DNA of 64,000 bases from Zea mays (GCF_902167145.1 NC_050098.1:116288207-116352206), one strand, 5' to 3'. Shown: positions 1 to 12,596, counted from the stretch's first letter. Program-made: numbers and translations. Notes: generated by a model not told the origin, from the sequence alone.

Positions 1-278
1 AGAAGGTTGGCCGCGCGGGGACGAGGACGAGACAGGCGCTCGCGTGAGGCTGCTCGCTCCCTCTCCCGCGTGGACGCTTGTAACCCCCTACTGCAAGTGC
101 ACCCGACCTGGGCGCGGGACGAACACGAAGGCCGCGGGATTTCCACCTCTCTCACGCCCAACTCCGGCCACCTCACTTCCCCCTTCGCGCTCGGCCTCGC
201 GCCGACCCATCTGGGCTGGGGCACGCGGCGACATTTCACTCGTCGGCTTAGGGACCCCCCGGTCTCGAAACGCTGACA
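1..278. mobile_element. Gypsy-type LTR, 3' terminal part
   Basis: GC-rich sequence ending in CTCGAAACGCTGACA, the kind of terminus seen on several maize Gypsy LTRs that begin TGTCGGCG and end CGCCGACA. It joins directly to the interior of the 5' LTR of element A: from 279 the sequence matches element A's 3' LTR from 7915 onward, so this LTR was inserted into element A. The 5-base target duplication would be AATGT (279-283), but its left copy lies outside the window. Whether this is a solo LTR or the end of a complete element cannot be told. The family name is uncertain. Confidence 0.6.
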
Positions 279-1354
279 AATGTATTGTGTCTAAGTGTTG
301 GAAACAGGAAAGATTGAATTGGAAATGAGATGGCTCTGTTCAGCCAAAGTCAGCTCTGTCTGGGTGCACCGGACTGTCCGGTGGTGCACCGGACAGTGTC
401 CGGTGTGCCAGGCTGGCTCAGGCGAACTAGCCGCTCTCAGGAATAAATTCACGCCGTACGGCTATAATTCACCGGACTGTCTGGTGAGCCAACGGTCGGC
501 CGGGCCAACGGTCGGCTGTGCGATCTGCGCGAGACACGTGGCCGAGCCAACGATCTGGAGGGGGCACCGAACTGTCCGGTGTGCACCGGACAGTGTCCGG
601 TGCGCCAACGGCTCCAAGGCTGTCAACGGTCGGCTTTGCCAAATAAGGAAGGAAATCCGCACCGGACAGTGTCCAGTGGTGCACCAGACTGTCCGGTGCG
701 CCAGGCGACAGAAGGCAAGAATTGCCTTCCCGAATTGCTCTCAACGGCTCCTAGCTGCCTTGGGGCTATAAAAGGGACCCCTATGCGCATGGAGGAACAC
801 ACCAAGCATTCCTTGAGCAATATTGATCACTCACACTCCATTCTTGCGCACTTGTTCGACATTCTAGTGATTTGAGCTCCGTTCTAGTGTGCTAGTCTTT
901 TGAGCTTAAGTCTGGGTCTTGTGTGTGCGTATGTGCTGTGATCTTTGTGTCTTGTGTGAGTTGTTAATCCCTCCCTTACTCTGTGCTTCTTTGTGAACAT
1001 CTTTGTAAGGGCGAGAGACTCCAAGTTGTGGAGATTCCTCGCGAACGGGATATAGAAAAGAAAAGCAAACATCGTGGTATTCAAGTGGGTCTTTGGACCA
1101 CTTGAGAGGGGTTGATTGCAACCCTCGTCCGTTGGGACGCCACAACGTGGAGTAGGCAAGTGTTGGTCTTGGCCGAACCACGGGATAACCACTGTGCCAT
1201 CTCTGTGATTGATATCTTTGTGGTTATTGTGTTTTGTTGAGACTCCTCTCTAGCCACTTGGCAATACTGTGCTAACGCTTAACCAAGTTTTTGTGGCATT
1301 AAGTTCAAGTTTTACAGGATCACCTATTCACCCCCCCCCCTCTAGGTGCTCTCA
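279..1354 (+). repeat. 5' LTR of element A (5'-truncated)
   Basis: Matches the 3' LTR at 7915-9006. It contains several copies of palindromic CCGGACTGTCCGG-type motifs (about 366-400, 570-600, 660-700), a TATA-like TATAAAA at 767-773, and ends CTAGGTGCTCTCA. Relative to the 3' copy it lacks about 18 bases near 478 and has several substitutions. Confidence 0.9.
767..773 (+). promoter_or_regulatory. TATA box of element A 5' LTR
   Basis: TATAAAA in the context GGGGCTATAAAAGGGACC, conserved at equivalent positions in the other Sirevirus LTRs here (8422-8428, 57914-57920, and reverse strand 53181-53187). It is the probable core promoter of the element. Confidence 0.6.
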
Positions 1355-1356
1355 AT

Positions 1357-1367
1357 TGGTATCAGAG
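1357..1367 (+). other. Primer binding site of element A
   Basis: TGGTATCAGAG lies two bases after the LTR end, complementary to the 3' end of initiator-methionine tRNA as in most plant Copia elements. It marks the start of the internal domain. Confidence 0.75.
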
Positions 1368-1404
1368 TCGTTCTCTTCAAGAAAGGGACTAACCGCCCGA
1401 AGAG

Positions 1405-3779
1405 ATGGATCCTAAGGGGAAGGGAATCATGATCAATGATAAGGAGAAGGAGTCCTTCGTCAACGAGCCAAAGGATGACAAGCCTACCGACTCGGGCTCG
1501 GGCCACAAACGAAAGGATGGGAAGAAGAAGAAGACAAGGCGCATCAAGGAGATCGTCTATTACGACAACAGCGACGAGTCCACTTCTTCCCAAAAGGACA
1601 ACGACGACAACGACTACGAGAGAAGGAAATCGGTTAATTCGAACTTTTCTTTTGACTACTCTCGTATTCCACAAAGTACAAATGCTCATTTGCTCTCCAT
1701 TCCACTTGGCAAACCTCCTCACTTTGATGGAGAGGACTACGGATTTTGGAGCCACAAAATGCGTAGTCACATGTTCTCTCTCCATCCGAGCATATGGGAG
1801 ATTGTGGAAAGTGGAATGAAATTTGATAGCTTGGATAGTCCTATGTTTATCAATGAACAGATTCATAGAAATGCACAAGCTACTACTGTGTTGTTAGCCT
1901 CTTTGTGTAGGGACGAGTATCATAAGGTGAGCAGTTTGGACAATGCCAAGCAGATCTGGGACACCCTCAGGATCTCACATGAGGGGAACGATGTCACCTT
2001 ACTCACCAAAATGGAGTTGGTGGAGGGCGAGCTTGGAAGATTCGCAATGATCAGGGGAGAGGAGCCAACCCAAACATACAACCGGCTCAAGACCCTCATC
2101 AACAAGATAAGGAGCTACGGAAGCACACGATGGACGGACCACGACGTCGTTCGTCTAATGCTAAGGTCCTTTACTGTACTTGATCCATATTTGGTGAACA
2201 ATATCCGTGAAAATCCTAGGTACACCAAGATGTCGCCCGAAGAAGTTCTTGGGAAATTTGTAAGCGGGCGAATGATGATCAAGGAGGCAAGATATGTCGA
2301 CGACGCGTTGAACAGTCCAATCCATGAGCCTCAACCCATTGCTCTCAAGGCAACGAGGAGCAAGGAGGCGTTACCTAGCAAGGTGGCGCAAGTTGAGGCG
2401 GCCAGGCTCAATGATGAAGAGATGGCCCTCATCATCAAGCGCTTCAAGACGGCGCTAAAGGGTCGCAAGGGGCAGCCAAGCAAGACCAAGACAAAGGGGA
2501 AGCGATCATGCTTCAAATGTGGTAAGGTTGGTCATTTTATTGCTAACTGTCCTGACAATGATAGTGACCAGGAACAAGGGAACAAGAGGGAGAAGAAGAA
2601 GAACTATAAGAAGGCAAAAGGCGAGGCACATCTTGGCAAGGAGTGGGACTCGGATTGTTCGTCGTCCGACTCCGACAACGAAGGACTCGCCGCCACTGCC
2701 TTCAACAAGTCATCCCTCTTCCTCAACGAGCATCACACTTGCCTCATGGCAAGGGAAAAGAAGGTAAGCGTTCGTAACACTAGTACTTATGCTTCTTCAA
2801 GTGAGGATGAGTCTAGTGATGATGATGAAATAGATTATTCATGTTTATTCAAGGGTCTAGATAGAACCAAGGTGGATAAAATAAATGAATTGATTGATGC
2901 CTTGAATGATAAGAATAGATTGCTAGAAAAGCAAGAGGATCTCTTATATGATGAACATGATAAGTTCGTAGAAGCTCAAAATCCCTTGCTTTAGAAATAA
3001 AGAGGAATGAAATGCTTTCTTGTGAATTGTCTACATGCCATGACTCTATTTCTAGTTTAAAAAGCATAAACGATGACTTGAATGCTAAGTTAGAAATAGC
3101 TAATAAATCAACATCTTGTGTAGAACATGTTGTGGTTTGCACTAGGTGTAAAGATTTTAATGTTGATGCTTGTAGTGAACACCTAGTTTCAATTTCTAAA
3201 TTGAATGATGAAGTGGCTAGTCTTAATGCCCAACTTAAGACTAGCAAAAGCGAATTTGATAAGTTAAAATTTGCAAGGGATGCCTACACGATTAGTAGAC
3301 ACCCCTCAATTAAGGATGGACTTGGTTTCAAGAGAGAAGCCAAGAACTTAACAAGCCATAAGGCTCCCATCCTCGCCAAGGAGAAAGGGAAGGCCCCTAT
3401 GGCTAGTAGTGCTAAAAAGAACCATGCTTTTATGTATCATGATAGGAGACATGCTAGAAATGCAAATAGAAGTTATGATGCTTTTGATTCACATGTTTAT
3501 GATTCATATGCTATGTTTGCTTCTAGTTCTTCCTGTATGCATGGTAGAAATGTGCCTAGGAAAAATGGTGTTAATGTTCCTAGGAAAATTAATGAACCTT
3601 CTACCATATATCATACTTTAAATGCTTCATTTGCCATTTGTAGAAAGGATAGGAAGATAGTTGCTAGAAAATTAGGGGCAAAATGCAAGGGAGACAAAAG
3701 TTGCATTTGGGTCCCTAAGACAATTGTGACTAACCTTGTAGGACCCAACAAGAGTTGGGTACCTAAGACCCAAGCCTAA
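1405..3779 (+). pseudogene. gag: gag of element A, frameshifted
   Basis: Structural (capsid-nucleocapsid) protein of the retrotransposon. The N-terminal half (1405-2994, 529 codons) has a charged Lys/Asp/Ser-rich start, a Copia-type gag core around residues 90-300, and a zinc knuckle CFKCGKVGHFIANC (CX2CX4HX4C) near residue 371. The frame then closes at 2994. The C-terminal half continues in another frame (3012-3779), with coiled-coil-like stretches and a terminal WVPKTQA. The break is best explained by loss of one A in the run at 2978-2981; element D reads through the preceding gag region without it. A stop at 3777-3779 ends gag, and pol starts in a different frame a few bases later. Confidence 0.82.
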
Positions 3780-3786
3780 ATTTGCC

Positions 3787-6700
3787 TTGCAGGTTTATGC
3801 ATCCGGGGGTTCAAGCTGGATTATCGACAGCGGATGCACAAACCATATGACAGGGGAGAAGAAGATGTTCACCTCCTACGTCAAAAACAAGGATTCCCAA
3901 GATTCAATAATATTCGGTGATGGGAATCAAGGCAAGGTAAAAGGGTTAGGTAAAATTGCTATTTCATCCGAGCACTCTATATCTAATGTGTTTTTAGTTG
4001 AGTCTCTTGGATATAATTTGTTATCTGTTAGTCAATTATGCAATATGGGATATAATTGTCTATTCACAAATGTAGATGTGTCTGTCTTTAGAAGAAGTGA
4101 TGGTTCACTAGATTTTAAGAGTGTATTAGACGGCAAACTTTACTTAGTTGATTTTGCAAAAGAGGAGGCCGGTCTAGATGCATGCTTATTTGCTAAGACT
4201 AGCATGGGCTGGCTGTGGCATCGCCGCTTAGCACATGTGGGGATGAAGAACCTTCACAAGCTTCTAAAAGGAGAACACATGATAGTTTTAACTAATGTGC
4301 AATTCGAAAAAGATAGACCTTGTGCAGCTTGTCATGCAGGCAAACAGGTGGGAAGCTCTCATCACACCAAAAATGTGATGACCACATCAAGACCTTTGGA
4401 GATGCTTCACATGGACCTCTTCAGACCCGTCGCCTATCTAAGTATAGGAGGAAGTAAGTATGGTCTTGTTATAGTTGATGACTTTTCCCGCTTCATTTGG
4501 GTATTCTTTTTGCAGGATAAATCTGAAACCCAAGGGACCCTCAAGCGCTTCCTAAGGAGAGCTCAAAACGAGTTTGAGCTCAAGGTGAAAAAGATAAGGA
4601 GCGACAATGGGTCCGAGTTCAAGAACCTTCAAGTGGAGGAGTACCTTGAGGAGGAAGGGATCAAGCACGAGTTCTCCGCTCCCTACACACCACAGCAAAA
4701 TGGTGTGGTAGAGAGGAAGAACAGGACGCTTATAGACATGGCGAGGACGATGCTTGGAGAGTTCAAGACCCCCGAGCGTTTTTGGTCGGAAGCCGTGAAT
4801 ATGGCTTGCCACGCCATCAACAGGGTCTACCTTCATCGCCTCCTCAAGAAGACATCATATGAGCTACTAACCGGAAACAAACCCAATGTTTCGTATTTTC
4901 GAGTGTTTGGGAGTAAATGCTACATTGTAGTGAAGAAGGGTAGGAATTCCAAATTTGCTCCCAAAGCCGTAGAAGGGTTTTTGTTAGGTTATGACTCAAA
5001 TACAAAGGCGTATAGAGTCTTCAACAAATCATCGGGTTTGGTTGAAGTCTCTAGCGAAGTTGTATTTGATGAGACTAATGGCTCTCCAAGAGAGCAAGTT
5101 GTTGATTTTGATGATGTAGATGAAGAAGAAGTTCCAACGACCGCAATACGCACCATGGCGATTGGAGATGTGCGGCCACAGGAACAAGATGAGCAAGATC
5201 AACCTTCTTCCTCAACAATGGTGCAACCCCCAACTCAAGATGATGAACAGGAGGCGTGTGATCAAGGGGGAGCACAAGATGATCATGCAATGGAGGAAGA
5301 AGCACAACCGGCACCTCCAACCCAAGTTCGAGCAATGATTCAAAGGGATCATCCCGTCGACCAAATATTGGGTGATATTAGCAAGGGAATAACTACTCGA
5401 TCTCGATTAGTTAATTTTTGTGAGTATTACTCCTTTGTCTCTTCTATTGAGCCTTTCAGGGTAGAAGAGGCCTTGCTAGATCCGGACTGGGTGTTGGCCA
5501 TGCAGGAGGAGCTCAACAACTTCAAAAGAAATGAAGTTTGGACACTAGTGCCTCGTCCCAAGCAAAATGTTGTGGGAACCAAGTGGGTGTTCCGCAACAA
5601 ACAAGACGAGCACGGAGTGGTGACGAGGAACAAGGCTCGACTTGTGGCAAAAGGTTATGCCCAAGTCGCAGGTTTGGACTTTGAGGAGACTTTTGCTCCT
5701 GTGGCTAGGCTAGAGTCCATTCGTATTTTGCTAGCATATGCCGCTCACCATTCTTTCAGGTTGTTCCAAATGGATGTGAAGAGCGCTTTCCTCAACATGC
5801 CAATCAAGGAGGAGGTGTACGTGGAGCAACCCCCTGGCTTCGAGGATGAACGGTACCCCGACCACGTGTGTAAGCTCTCTAAGGCGCTCTATGGACTTAA
5901 GCAAGCCCCAAGAGCATGGTATGAATGCCTTAGAGACTTTTTAATTGCTAATGCTTTCAAGGTTGGGAAAGCCGATCCAACTCTTTTTACTAAGACTTGT
6001 GATCGTGATCTTTTTGTGTGCCAAATTTATTTCGATGACATAATATTTGGTTCTACTAACCAAAAGTCTTGTGAAGAGTTTAGTAGGGTGATGACTCAGA
6101 AATTCGATATGTCGATGATGGGCGAGTTAAGCTACTTCCTTGGGTTCCAAGTGAGGCAACTCAAGGATGGAACCTTCATATCCCAAACGAAGTACACACA
6201 AGATTTGATCAAGAGGTTTGGGATGAAGGACGCCAAGCCCGCAAAGACTCCGATGGGAACCGACGGACACACCGACCTCAACAAAGGAGGTAAGTCCGTT
6301 GATCAAAAAGCATATCGGTCTATGGTAGGGTCTTTACTTTATTTATGTGCTAGTAGACCGGATATTATGCTTAGCGTATGCATGTGTGCTAGATTTCAAT
6401 CCGATCCCAAGGAGTGTCACTTAGTGGCTGTGAAGCGAATTCTTAGATATTTAGTCGCTACGCCTTATTTCGGGATCTGGTATCCAAAGGGGTCTACCTT
6501 TGACTTGATTGGGTATTCAGACTCTGACTATGCTGGGTGTAAGGTCGATAGGAAGAGTACATCGGGGACGTGCCAATGCTTAGGAAGGTCCCTGGTGTCA
6601 TGGAGTTCTAAGAAACAAACCTCCGTTGCCCTATCCACCGCTGAGGCCGAGTACGTTGTCGTAGGACAGTGTTGCGCGCAACTACTTTGGATGAGGCAAA

Positions 6701-6981
6701 CCCTCAGGGACTTTGGCTACAATCTGAGCAAAGTCCCACTCCTATGTGATAATGAGAGTGCTATCTGCATGGCGGATAATCCTGTTGAACACAGCCGCAC
6801 AAAGCACATTGACATCCGGCATCACTTTTTGAGAGACCACCAGCAAAAGGGAGATATCGAAGTGTTTCATGTTAGCTCCGAGAACCAGCTAGCCGATATC
6901 TTTACCAAGCCTTTAGATGAGCAGACCTTTTGCAAGTTGCGTAGTGAGCTCAATGTCTTAGATTCGCGGAACTTGGATTGA
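3787..6981 (+). CDS. pol: pol polyprotein of element A (protease, integrase, RT, RNase H)
   Basis: Open frame of 1,064 codons in Copia domain order. The aspartic protease motif IDSGCTNHM is near residue 13. The GAG-preintegrase HHCC region lies around residues 135-185. The integrase core follows with [12 protein letters not shown] and the [13 protein letters not shown] glutamate. RT has GTKWVFRNK and a catalytic block YFDDIIFG (YVDDIIFG is usual, so V to F), and RNase H carries SDSDYAG, STAEAEY and TKHIDIRHH. It ends [11 protein letters not shown]...NLD. The frame differs from gag, so no gag-pol fusion is seen by simple reading. No internal stop or frameshift is visible, making it the best preserved pol here, though the upstream gag is broken. 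The start is taken from the open frame; the mature N-terminus is unknown. Confidence 0.9.
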   Translation: MQVYASGGSSWIIDSGCTNHMTGEKKMFTSYVKNKDSQDSIIFGDGNQGKVKGLGKIAISSEHSISNVFLVESLGYNLLSVSQLCNMGYNCLFTNVDVSVFRRSDGSLDFKSVLDGKLYLVDFAKEEAGLDACLFAKTSMGWLWHRRLAHVGMKNLHKLLKGEHMIVLTNVQFEKDRPCAACHAGKQVGSSHHTKNVMTTSRPLEMLHMDLFRPVAYLSIGGSKYGLVIVDDFSRFIWVFFLQDKSETQGTLKRFLRRAQNEFELKVKKIRSDNGSEFKNLQVEEYLEEEGIKHEFSAPYTPQQNGVVERKNRTLIDMARTMLGEFKTPERFWSEAVNMACHAINRVYLHRLLKKTSYELLTGNKPNVSYFRVFGSKCYIVVKKGRNSKFAPKAVEGFLLGYDSNTKAYRVFNKSSGLVEVSSEVVFDETNGSPREQVVDFDDVDEEEVPTTAIRTMAIGDVRPQEQDEQDQPSSSTMVQPPTQDDEQEACDQGGAQDDHAMEEEAQPAPPTQVRAMIQRDHPVDQILGDISKGITTRSRLVNFCEYYSFVSSIEPFRVEEALLDPDWVLAMQEELNNFKRNEVWTLVPRPKQNVVGTKWVFRNKQDEHGVVTRNKARLVAKGYAQVAGLDFEETFAPVARLESIRILLAYAAHHSFRLFQMDVKSAFLNMPIKEEVYVEQPPGFEDERYPDHVCKLSKALYGLKQAPRAWYECLRDFLIANAFKVGKADPTLFTKTCDRDLFVCQIYFDDIIFGSTNQKSCEEFSRVMTQKFDMSMMGELSYFLGFQVRQLKDGTFISQTKYTQDLIKRFGMKDAKPAKTPMGTDGHTDLNKGGKSVDQKAYRSMVGSLLYLCASRPDIMLSVCMCARFQSDPKECHLVAVKRILRYLVATPYFGIWYPKGSTFDLIGYSDSDYAGCKVDRKSTSGTCQCLGRSLVSWSSKKQTSVALSTAEAEYVVVGQCCAQLLWMRQTLRDFGYNLSKVPLLCDNESAICMADNPVEHSRTKHIDIRHHFLRDHQQKGDIEVFHVSSENQLADIFTKPLDEQTFCKLRSELNVLDSRNLD

Positions 6982-7761
6982 TTTATAGCATACATGTGTT
7001 TATGCCTTTGATCATGTTCCTTAGGCATTTTGTTGCTTACTTGTGGTGCTCAAGTTGTACAAACACTCCCCGGACCTCACAAGTCCTTTTTGCAAGTGAT
7101 GCACATATTTAGGGGGAGCTGTGCTACAACTTGACCCTTTGAGACTAACCGTGTGCTTGAGTTTGCATGTTTTAGTCTCAAAGGAGGTTTGAAAGGGAAA
7201 ATGTGGACTTGGACCATGAAAGACTTCCACTGCACTCCGATGAGAGGGTAACTTATTCCAAGTTCATCTCACGTACTCTTATTGCCTTTGTATTCTTATT
7301 GAAGATTTTGGTGAGGCAATGGGGTTCAAGGGCCAAGATTGATCCCGTTTTGGTGCTTGATGCCAAAGGGGGAGAAAATAAAGGCCAAAGCAATAAATGG
7401 ATCAGCTACCACTTGAGAAATTTTGAAAATAGTAGAATAGAGCTTTTGGTTTGTCAAAACTCTTTTATTGTCTCTTTTGTCAAAAGTTGGCCTCTTGTGG
7501 GGAGAAGTGTTGATTATGGGAAAAGGGGGAGCTTTTGAAATCCTTGATCAATTTCTTTTGGAATACCTCTCTTTATGTCTCTACAAGTGAATTTGACTTA
7601 GAGATAGGAAATTGAGTTTGAACAAACCAAGTGGTGGCAAAGAGTGATCCATATATGCCAAATATGAATCAAAACTATATTGAGTTTTCATTTGCATTGA
7701 TATTGCACTTGTTCTAGTTGCTCTATGTTGTGTTGGCATAAATCACCAAAAAGGGGGAGAT
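6982..7761 (+). other. Post-pol region of element A with multiple polypurine tracts
   Basis: Non-coding stretch between pol and the 3' LTR. No convincing envelope-like frame; a 111-codon open frame at 7203-7538 has no recognisable features. Four purine tracts with an AGGGGGAG core (7111, 7365, 7521 and 7748-7760, the last abutting the LTR) fit the multiple polypurine tracts reported for Sireviruses. Confidence 0.65.
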
Positions 7762-9006
7762 TGAAAGGTAAATGTGCCCTTGGGCCATTTCTAAGTATTT
7801 TGGTGATTGAGTGCCAACGCAAGTACTTTTGTGTTGATCTATGCAATGTGGTGGACAAAGTGCAAATCATGTCAAAAGGTATGTTTCTAGACTTAGTACA
7901 TTGTTTTATGGACTAATGTATTGTGTCTAAGTGTTGGAAACAGGAAAGATTGAATTGGAAATGAGATGGCTCTGTTCAGCCAAAGTCAGCTCTGTCTGGG
8001 TGCACCGGACTGTCCGGTGGTGCACCGGACAGTGTCCGGTGTGCCAGGCTGGCTCAGGCGAACTTGCCGCTCTCGGGAATAAATTCACGGCGTACGGCTA
8101 TAATTCACCGTACTGTCCGGTGTGCACAGGACTGGCCGGTGAGCCAACGGTCGGCCGGGCCAACGGTCGGCTGCGCGATCTGCGTGAGACACGTGGCCGA
8201 GCCAACGGTCGGGAGGGGGCACCGGACTGTCCGGTGTGCACCGGACAGTGTCCGGTGCGCCAACGGCTCCGAGGCTGCCAACGGTCGGCTTTGCCAAATA
8301 AGGAAGGAAATCCGCACCGGACAGTGTCCGGTGGTGCACCGGACTGTCCGGTGCGCCAGGCGACAGAAGGCAAGAATTGCCTTCCCGAATTGCTCTCAAC
8401 GGCTCCTAGCTGCCTTGGGGCTATAAAAGGGACCCCTAGGCGCATGGAGGAACACACCAAGCATTCCTTGAGCAATCTTGATCACTCACACTCCATTCTT
8501 GCGCACTTGTTCGACATTCTAGTGATTTGAGCCCCGTTCTAGTGTGCTAGTCTTTTGAGCTTAAGTCTGGGTCTTGTGTGTGCGTATTTGCTGTGATCTT
8601 TGTGTCTTGTGTGAGTTGCTAATCCCTCCCTTACTCTGTGCTTCTTTGTGAACATCTTTGTAAGGGCGAGAGACTCCAAGTTGTGAAGATTCCTCGTGAA
8701 CGGGATATAGAAAAGAAAAGCAAACACCGTGGTATTCAAGTGGGTCTTTGGACCACTTGAGAGGGGTTGATTGCAACCCTCGTCCGTTGGGACGCCACAA
8801 CGTGGAGTAGGCAAGCGTTGGTCTTGGCCGAACCACGGGATAACCACTGTGCCATCTCTGTGATTGATATCTTTGTGGTTATTGTGTTTTGTTGAGACTC
8901 CTCTCTAGCCACTTGGCAATACTATGCTAATGCTTAACCAAGTTTTTGTGGCATTAAGTTCAAGTTTTACACGATCACCTATTCACCCCCCCTCTAGGTG
9001 CTCTCA
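7762..9006 (+). repeat. 3' LTR of element A (complete)
   Basis: 1,245 bases beginning TGAAAGGTAAATG directly after the polypurine tract and ending CTCTCA. It holds CCGGACTGTCCGG-type palindromes and TATAAAA at 8422-8428. The following bases TAAGC belong to element B and are the expected right copy of element A's target duplication. Confidence 0.92.
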
Positions 9007-11730
9007 TAAGCATAGTACGAGAGTGTTAGAAATTATTCATACAGATATCTGTGGTCCTTTTCTAGTTAGGACAGTAGATGGGTTTAACTCGTTCATAACC
9101 TTCACAGATGACTACTCTCGCTACGGTTATATTTATCCAATTAAGGAAAGATCAGTAGCTTTAGACAAGTTTAAACAGTTCAAGGCTGAAGTAGAAAATC
9201 AACACGATTTGAAGATAAAGATTGTCCGATCAGATCGTGGGGGGAGTACTATGGGCGCCATACCGAGTATGGCCAGGTCCCAGGACCTTTCGCGAGGTTT
9301 CTAAGAGAAAATGGTATTGTTGCTCAGTATTCAACACCTGGCGAACCACAGCAGAATGGGGTTGCCAAAAGGCATAATAGAACGCTAATGGATATGGTAA
9401 GGAGTATGCTAAGTTACTCTAACCTACCATTGGGTCTATGGATGGAGGCTTTAAAAACCGCTATGCATATACTCAACAGAGTTCCTAGTAAATCAGTGGC
9501 TAGAACTCCATATGAGTTGTGGACGGGCAGAAAACCCACACTCAACTACTTCCACATATGGGGTTGTCCAGCAGAAGCTAGAATATTTAATCCTGGACAG
9601 GGAAAGCTAGATGAGAGAACCACTAGCTGCCATTTTATTGGCTACCCTAACAGATCGAAGGGTTACAGATTCTACTGCCCTGACAGACAAACCAAGTTCA
9701 TAGAAACCAGACATGCCATTTTCTTAGAGGATGACATGATCAAGGGGAGTAAGGTACTCAGAGAGGTTGACCTTCAGGAAAAGAGGACATATGTCCCGTT
9801 TCCGAAGGTTGAAGAACCATACTTCTCGATACCCACTGTGGTTCCACCAACAGTCACACCGACTGTGGGTGAAACCCCTGCTGCAAATGTGGCATCATCT
9901 AGTGCAACTACTATAGAGCAAGTAGCTTCACCTTCTGCGCATATTGGCCCTGAGCCAGTTGCACAGGATAGATCAGAAGATGATGATAGTGTTGCGCCAA
10001 GTGACGCACCATTGCATGAGCCCCAGATAGAATCTGGACCAGAACCAGAACCAAGTCTCAGGAGATCACAGAGACTCAGAAAATCTGCGATTCCTGATGA
10101 CTATGAAGTCTATGCAACAGAAAACATAGAATGTGATGAGGACATTGATACAGAAGGTGATCCCACTACATACAAAGCTGCTATGAGAAGTGCAAATTCA
10201 TCCAAATGGTTATCAGCCATGGAAGATGAATTAGAATCCATGAGAATGAACAAAGTTTGGGACTTAGAAGTCATTCCCCATGGAGCCAAAACAGTAGGCT
10301 GTAAATGAGTCTACAAGACAAAGCGTAACTCCAGAGGGAACATAGAAAGATACAAGGCTAGACTTGTGGCCAAAGGGTTCACACAGAGAGAAGGCATTGA
10401 CTACCATGAAACCTTCTCACCTGTCTCAACAAAAGATTCATTTAGGATCATAATGGCACTAGTTGCTCATTTTGATCTAGAGCTCCATCAGATGGATGTA
10501 AAGACAGCATTCCTAAATGGAGAGTTAGAAGAAAACGTGTTCATGGCACAACCAAAGGGTTTTGTTGTGAGCGGAAAAGAACACATGGGATGTCACTTGA
10601 GGAGGTCCATTTATGGATTAAAACAGGCCTCCAGACAGTGGTACATCAAGTTTGATCAGACTATAAGAAAGTTTGGTTTTGAGGAAAACAAGGAAGACAA
10701 TTGCATTTATGCAAAATTTAGGAAAGGAAAGTATATCTTCCTTGTTCTGTATGTCGATGACATACTCTTAGCTAGTAGCGATAAGGATCTACTAGCGGAA
10801 ACAAAAGGGTTTCTTTCCTCGAATTTTGATATGAAAGACATGGGAGAAGCCTCTTATGTCCTTGGAATAGAAATTCATAGAGACAGACAAAAGGGGGTAT
10901 TAGGACTCTCACAGAAGTCATATATAGAAAATGTACTAAAGAGGTATAATATGCACAAGTGTAATGCCTCGCCTGGTCCAATAGTCAAGGGTGATAAGTT
11001 TGGGGAATATCAGTGTCCCAAGAATCAATATGAGAAAAACAAGATGAAGTCAGTACCATATGCTTCAGCTATCGGAAGCATTATGTATGCTCAAGTATGT
11101 ACTCGCCCTGACTTAGCTTTTACCACCGGGATGCTTGGACGCTATCAGAAGAATCCAGGCATAGAACACTGGAAAGCAGTCAAGAAGGCTCTAAGGTACC
11201 TTCAAGGTACTAAAGGTCTCATGCTTACGTACAGAAGATCTAATTCCCTACAAATAGTTGGCTATGCAGATGCCGACTGGGGAGGGTGTAGAGATACACT
11301 GAAGTCCACTTCAGGGTATGTCTTTATGCTCTCTGGGGGAGCTATTTCTTGGAAGAGCTGCAAACAGACAGCGAGAGCATCGTCGACAATGCACGCTGAG
11401 TTTGTAGCTACGTATGAGGCAACTGGACAGGCAATATGGATAAAGAAATTCGTACCCGGATTAAGAGTGGTTGATAGCATAGAGTGACCACTGAGAATTT
11501 ACTGCGACAATGAGCCAGCGGTATTTTTCTCCCATAACAATAAGTCAAGTGGCTCTGCCAAGTATATTGACATTAAGTGTTATATTGTTAAGGAGAAGAT
11601 TCTGGATCACACCATTCAAGTTGAGCATGTAAGAATCCATCAGATGCTTGTGGGTCCGCTCACAAAAGGTCTTCCACCTAGCGTGTTTAGTAAGCACGCA
11701 GCCGGCATGGGATTAAGGGAGTACCTATGA
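9007..11730 (+). pseudogene. pol: pol of element B, broken
   Basis: Integrase ([30 protein letters not shown]), RT ([24 protein letters not shown]) and RNase H (YADADWGG, YCDNEPAV) are all recognisable. Three lesions are visible. A one-base loss in the G-run at about 9239-9244 shifts the frame after SDRGG. A TGA at 10306-10308 replaces the Trp of CKWVYKTK. A second TGA at 11485-11487 again falls at an expected Trp. Both stops fit TGG to TGA changes, the pattern expected from deamination of methylated cytosine on the other strand. The reading ends with REYL and a stop near 11728. Confidence 0.85.
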
Positions 11731-11923
11731 TCTAGAATCGCAGGGGCTATAGATTGCAACCTAGAAAAATCTTTCGTTCTAAAGCAGGGGAGCATGTTGT
11801 AGTCAATGAGTGCGATGATACTTAACAGATCATTGTCACGCATTGGTCTCTATGTGTAAACTTGTCAAAGAATGGAATTCATAAAAGTTTGAGTGTGAGG
11901 TATGTAGAGAACAAAGGGGAGAT

Positions 11924-12482
11924 TGTTAGGATGTGTCCTCTACACTAGCCGGTTAACAGTAACCGAGGTAGGGTTTATCCTAACCGTCTAACCGCGCCCC
12001 TGATCGAGGGGGCTATCCTAACCGTTGGTTGCAGCCCCCAGTCACACGACGCCATATAAATAGATTAAGGGGGCCGACAGGTTTAGCGAACGCTAATCGC
12101 TCGACCACAAACCCTAATCGACACTTTGAGAGGAACCGATCCCCTAGGCGCTCGGAGTGACTGGAATCGCTGTGACTATGTCTCATATCCCCGTTATCCC
12201 ATCGGGATCTGAGATTCCCCCTGCAGGCAACATTGGAGGAGCTGATCCACCGTCGATCAACGACGGGAACCAATCTCCTCGACAACAACAGGGAGATCGA
12301 GAAGGAGGAGGAGGCGGGTCTTCGCTGCAAGATGCCGCCGCAATGATGGCTAGGAACAACAACAACAGTATGTATACATGCACCTCTCAGTAGAATAGAT
12401 CTACTCATCATCGAAGTATTTTAAACACGGATTGGTATTCTAGGGACTTAGGAAACGATCCTAAGCACCAGAAATTCTAACA
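11924..12482 (+). repeat. 3' LTR of element B
   Basis: 559 bases from TGTTAGGATG to TTCTAACA, directly downstream of the polypurine tract ACAAAGGGGAGAT. A TATA-like TATAAATA is at 12055-12062. Terminal TGTTA/TAACA inverted repeats fit a Copia LTR. The 5' partner is not in the window, so the age cannot be estimated. Confidence 0.82.
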
Positions 12483-12596
12483 AGAATATCTTAGCTTAGC
12501 ACAATAGGATGTGAAGAAACATTGTTGTGTCGTCTTGGACGCTTATGTGGGAAAAAAAACTAAATCTATTCTTCTTTGGTTTCTGATATATTAAGG

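Larger units (their letters stand above)
279..9006 (+). mobile_element. Element A: Opie/Ji-like Sirevirus (Copia) retrotransposon
   Basis: Nearly complete Copia-superfamily element with a truncated 5' LTR (279-1354), primer binding site, gag, pol and a complete 3' LTR (7762-9006, TG...CA). Sirevirus assignment rests on the TGGTATCAGAG primer site, a long gag with a CCHC knuckle, and several polypurine tracts upstream of the 3' LTR (7111, 7365, 7521, 7748). The two LTRs differ at scattered sites plus a small deletion in the 5' copy near 478, so the insertion is fairly young. It sits inside the integrase region of element B. Its own 5' LTR is interrupted by a Gypsy LTR, so the first ~150 bases of that LTR are outside the window. 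Confidence 0.88.
9007..12482 (+). mobile_element. Element B: decayed Copia retrotransposon, 3' part
   Basis: The internal domain begins abruptly in integrase at the element A boundary, so the 5' half lies left of element A outside the window. It runs through RT and RNase H to a purine-rich tract (11911-11923) and a 3' LTR of TGTTAGG...TCTAACA form. The protein is of the Tnt1-like Copia type, clearly different from the Sireviruses. Confidence 0.85.

Noticed and set aside
353..720. Open frames rich in GQCPVxHRTVR-like repeats in the LTRs
   Set aside because: They are translations of the CCGGACTGTCCGG palindromes in Sirevirus LTRs, not proteins.
353..720. CRISPR-like array suggested by regularly repeated CACCGGACTGTCCGGTG
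   Set aside because: Spacing is irregular, units are palindromes within LTRs, and the sequence is a plant nuclear genome.
7203..7538. Envelope-like gene downstream of pol in element A
   Set aside because: 111 codons without signal peptide or membrane span; the region is explained by multiple polypurine tracts.
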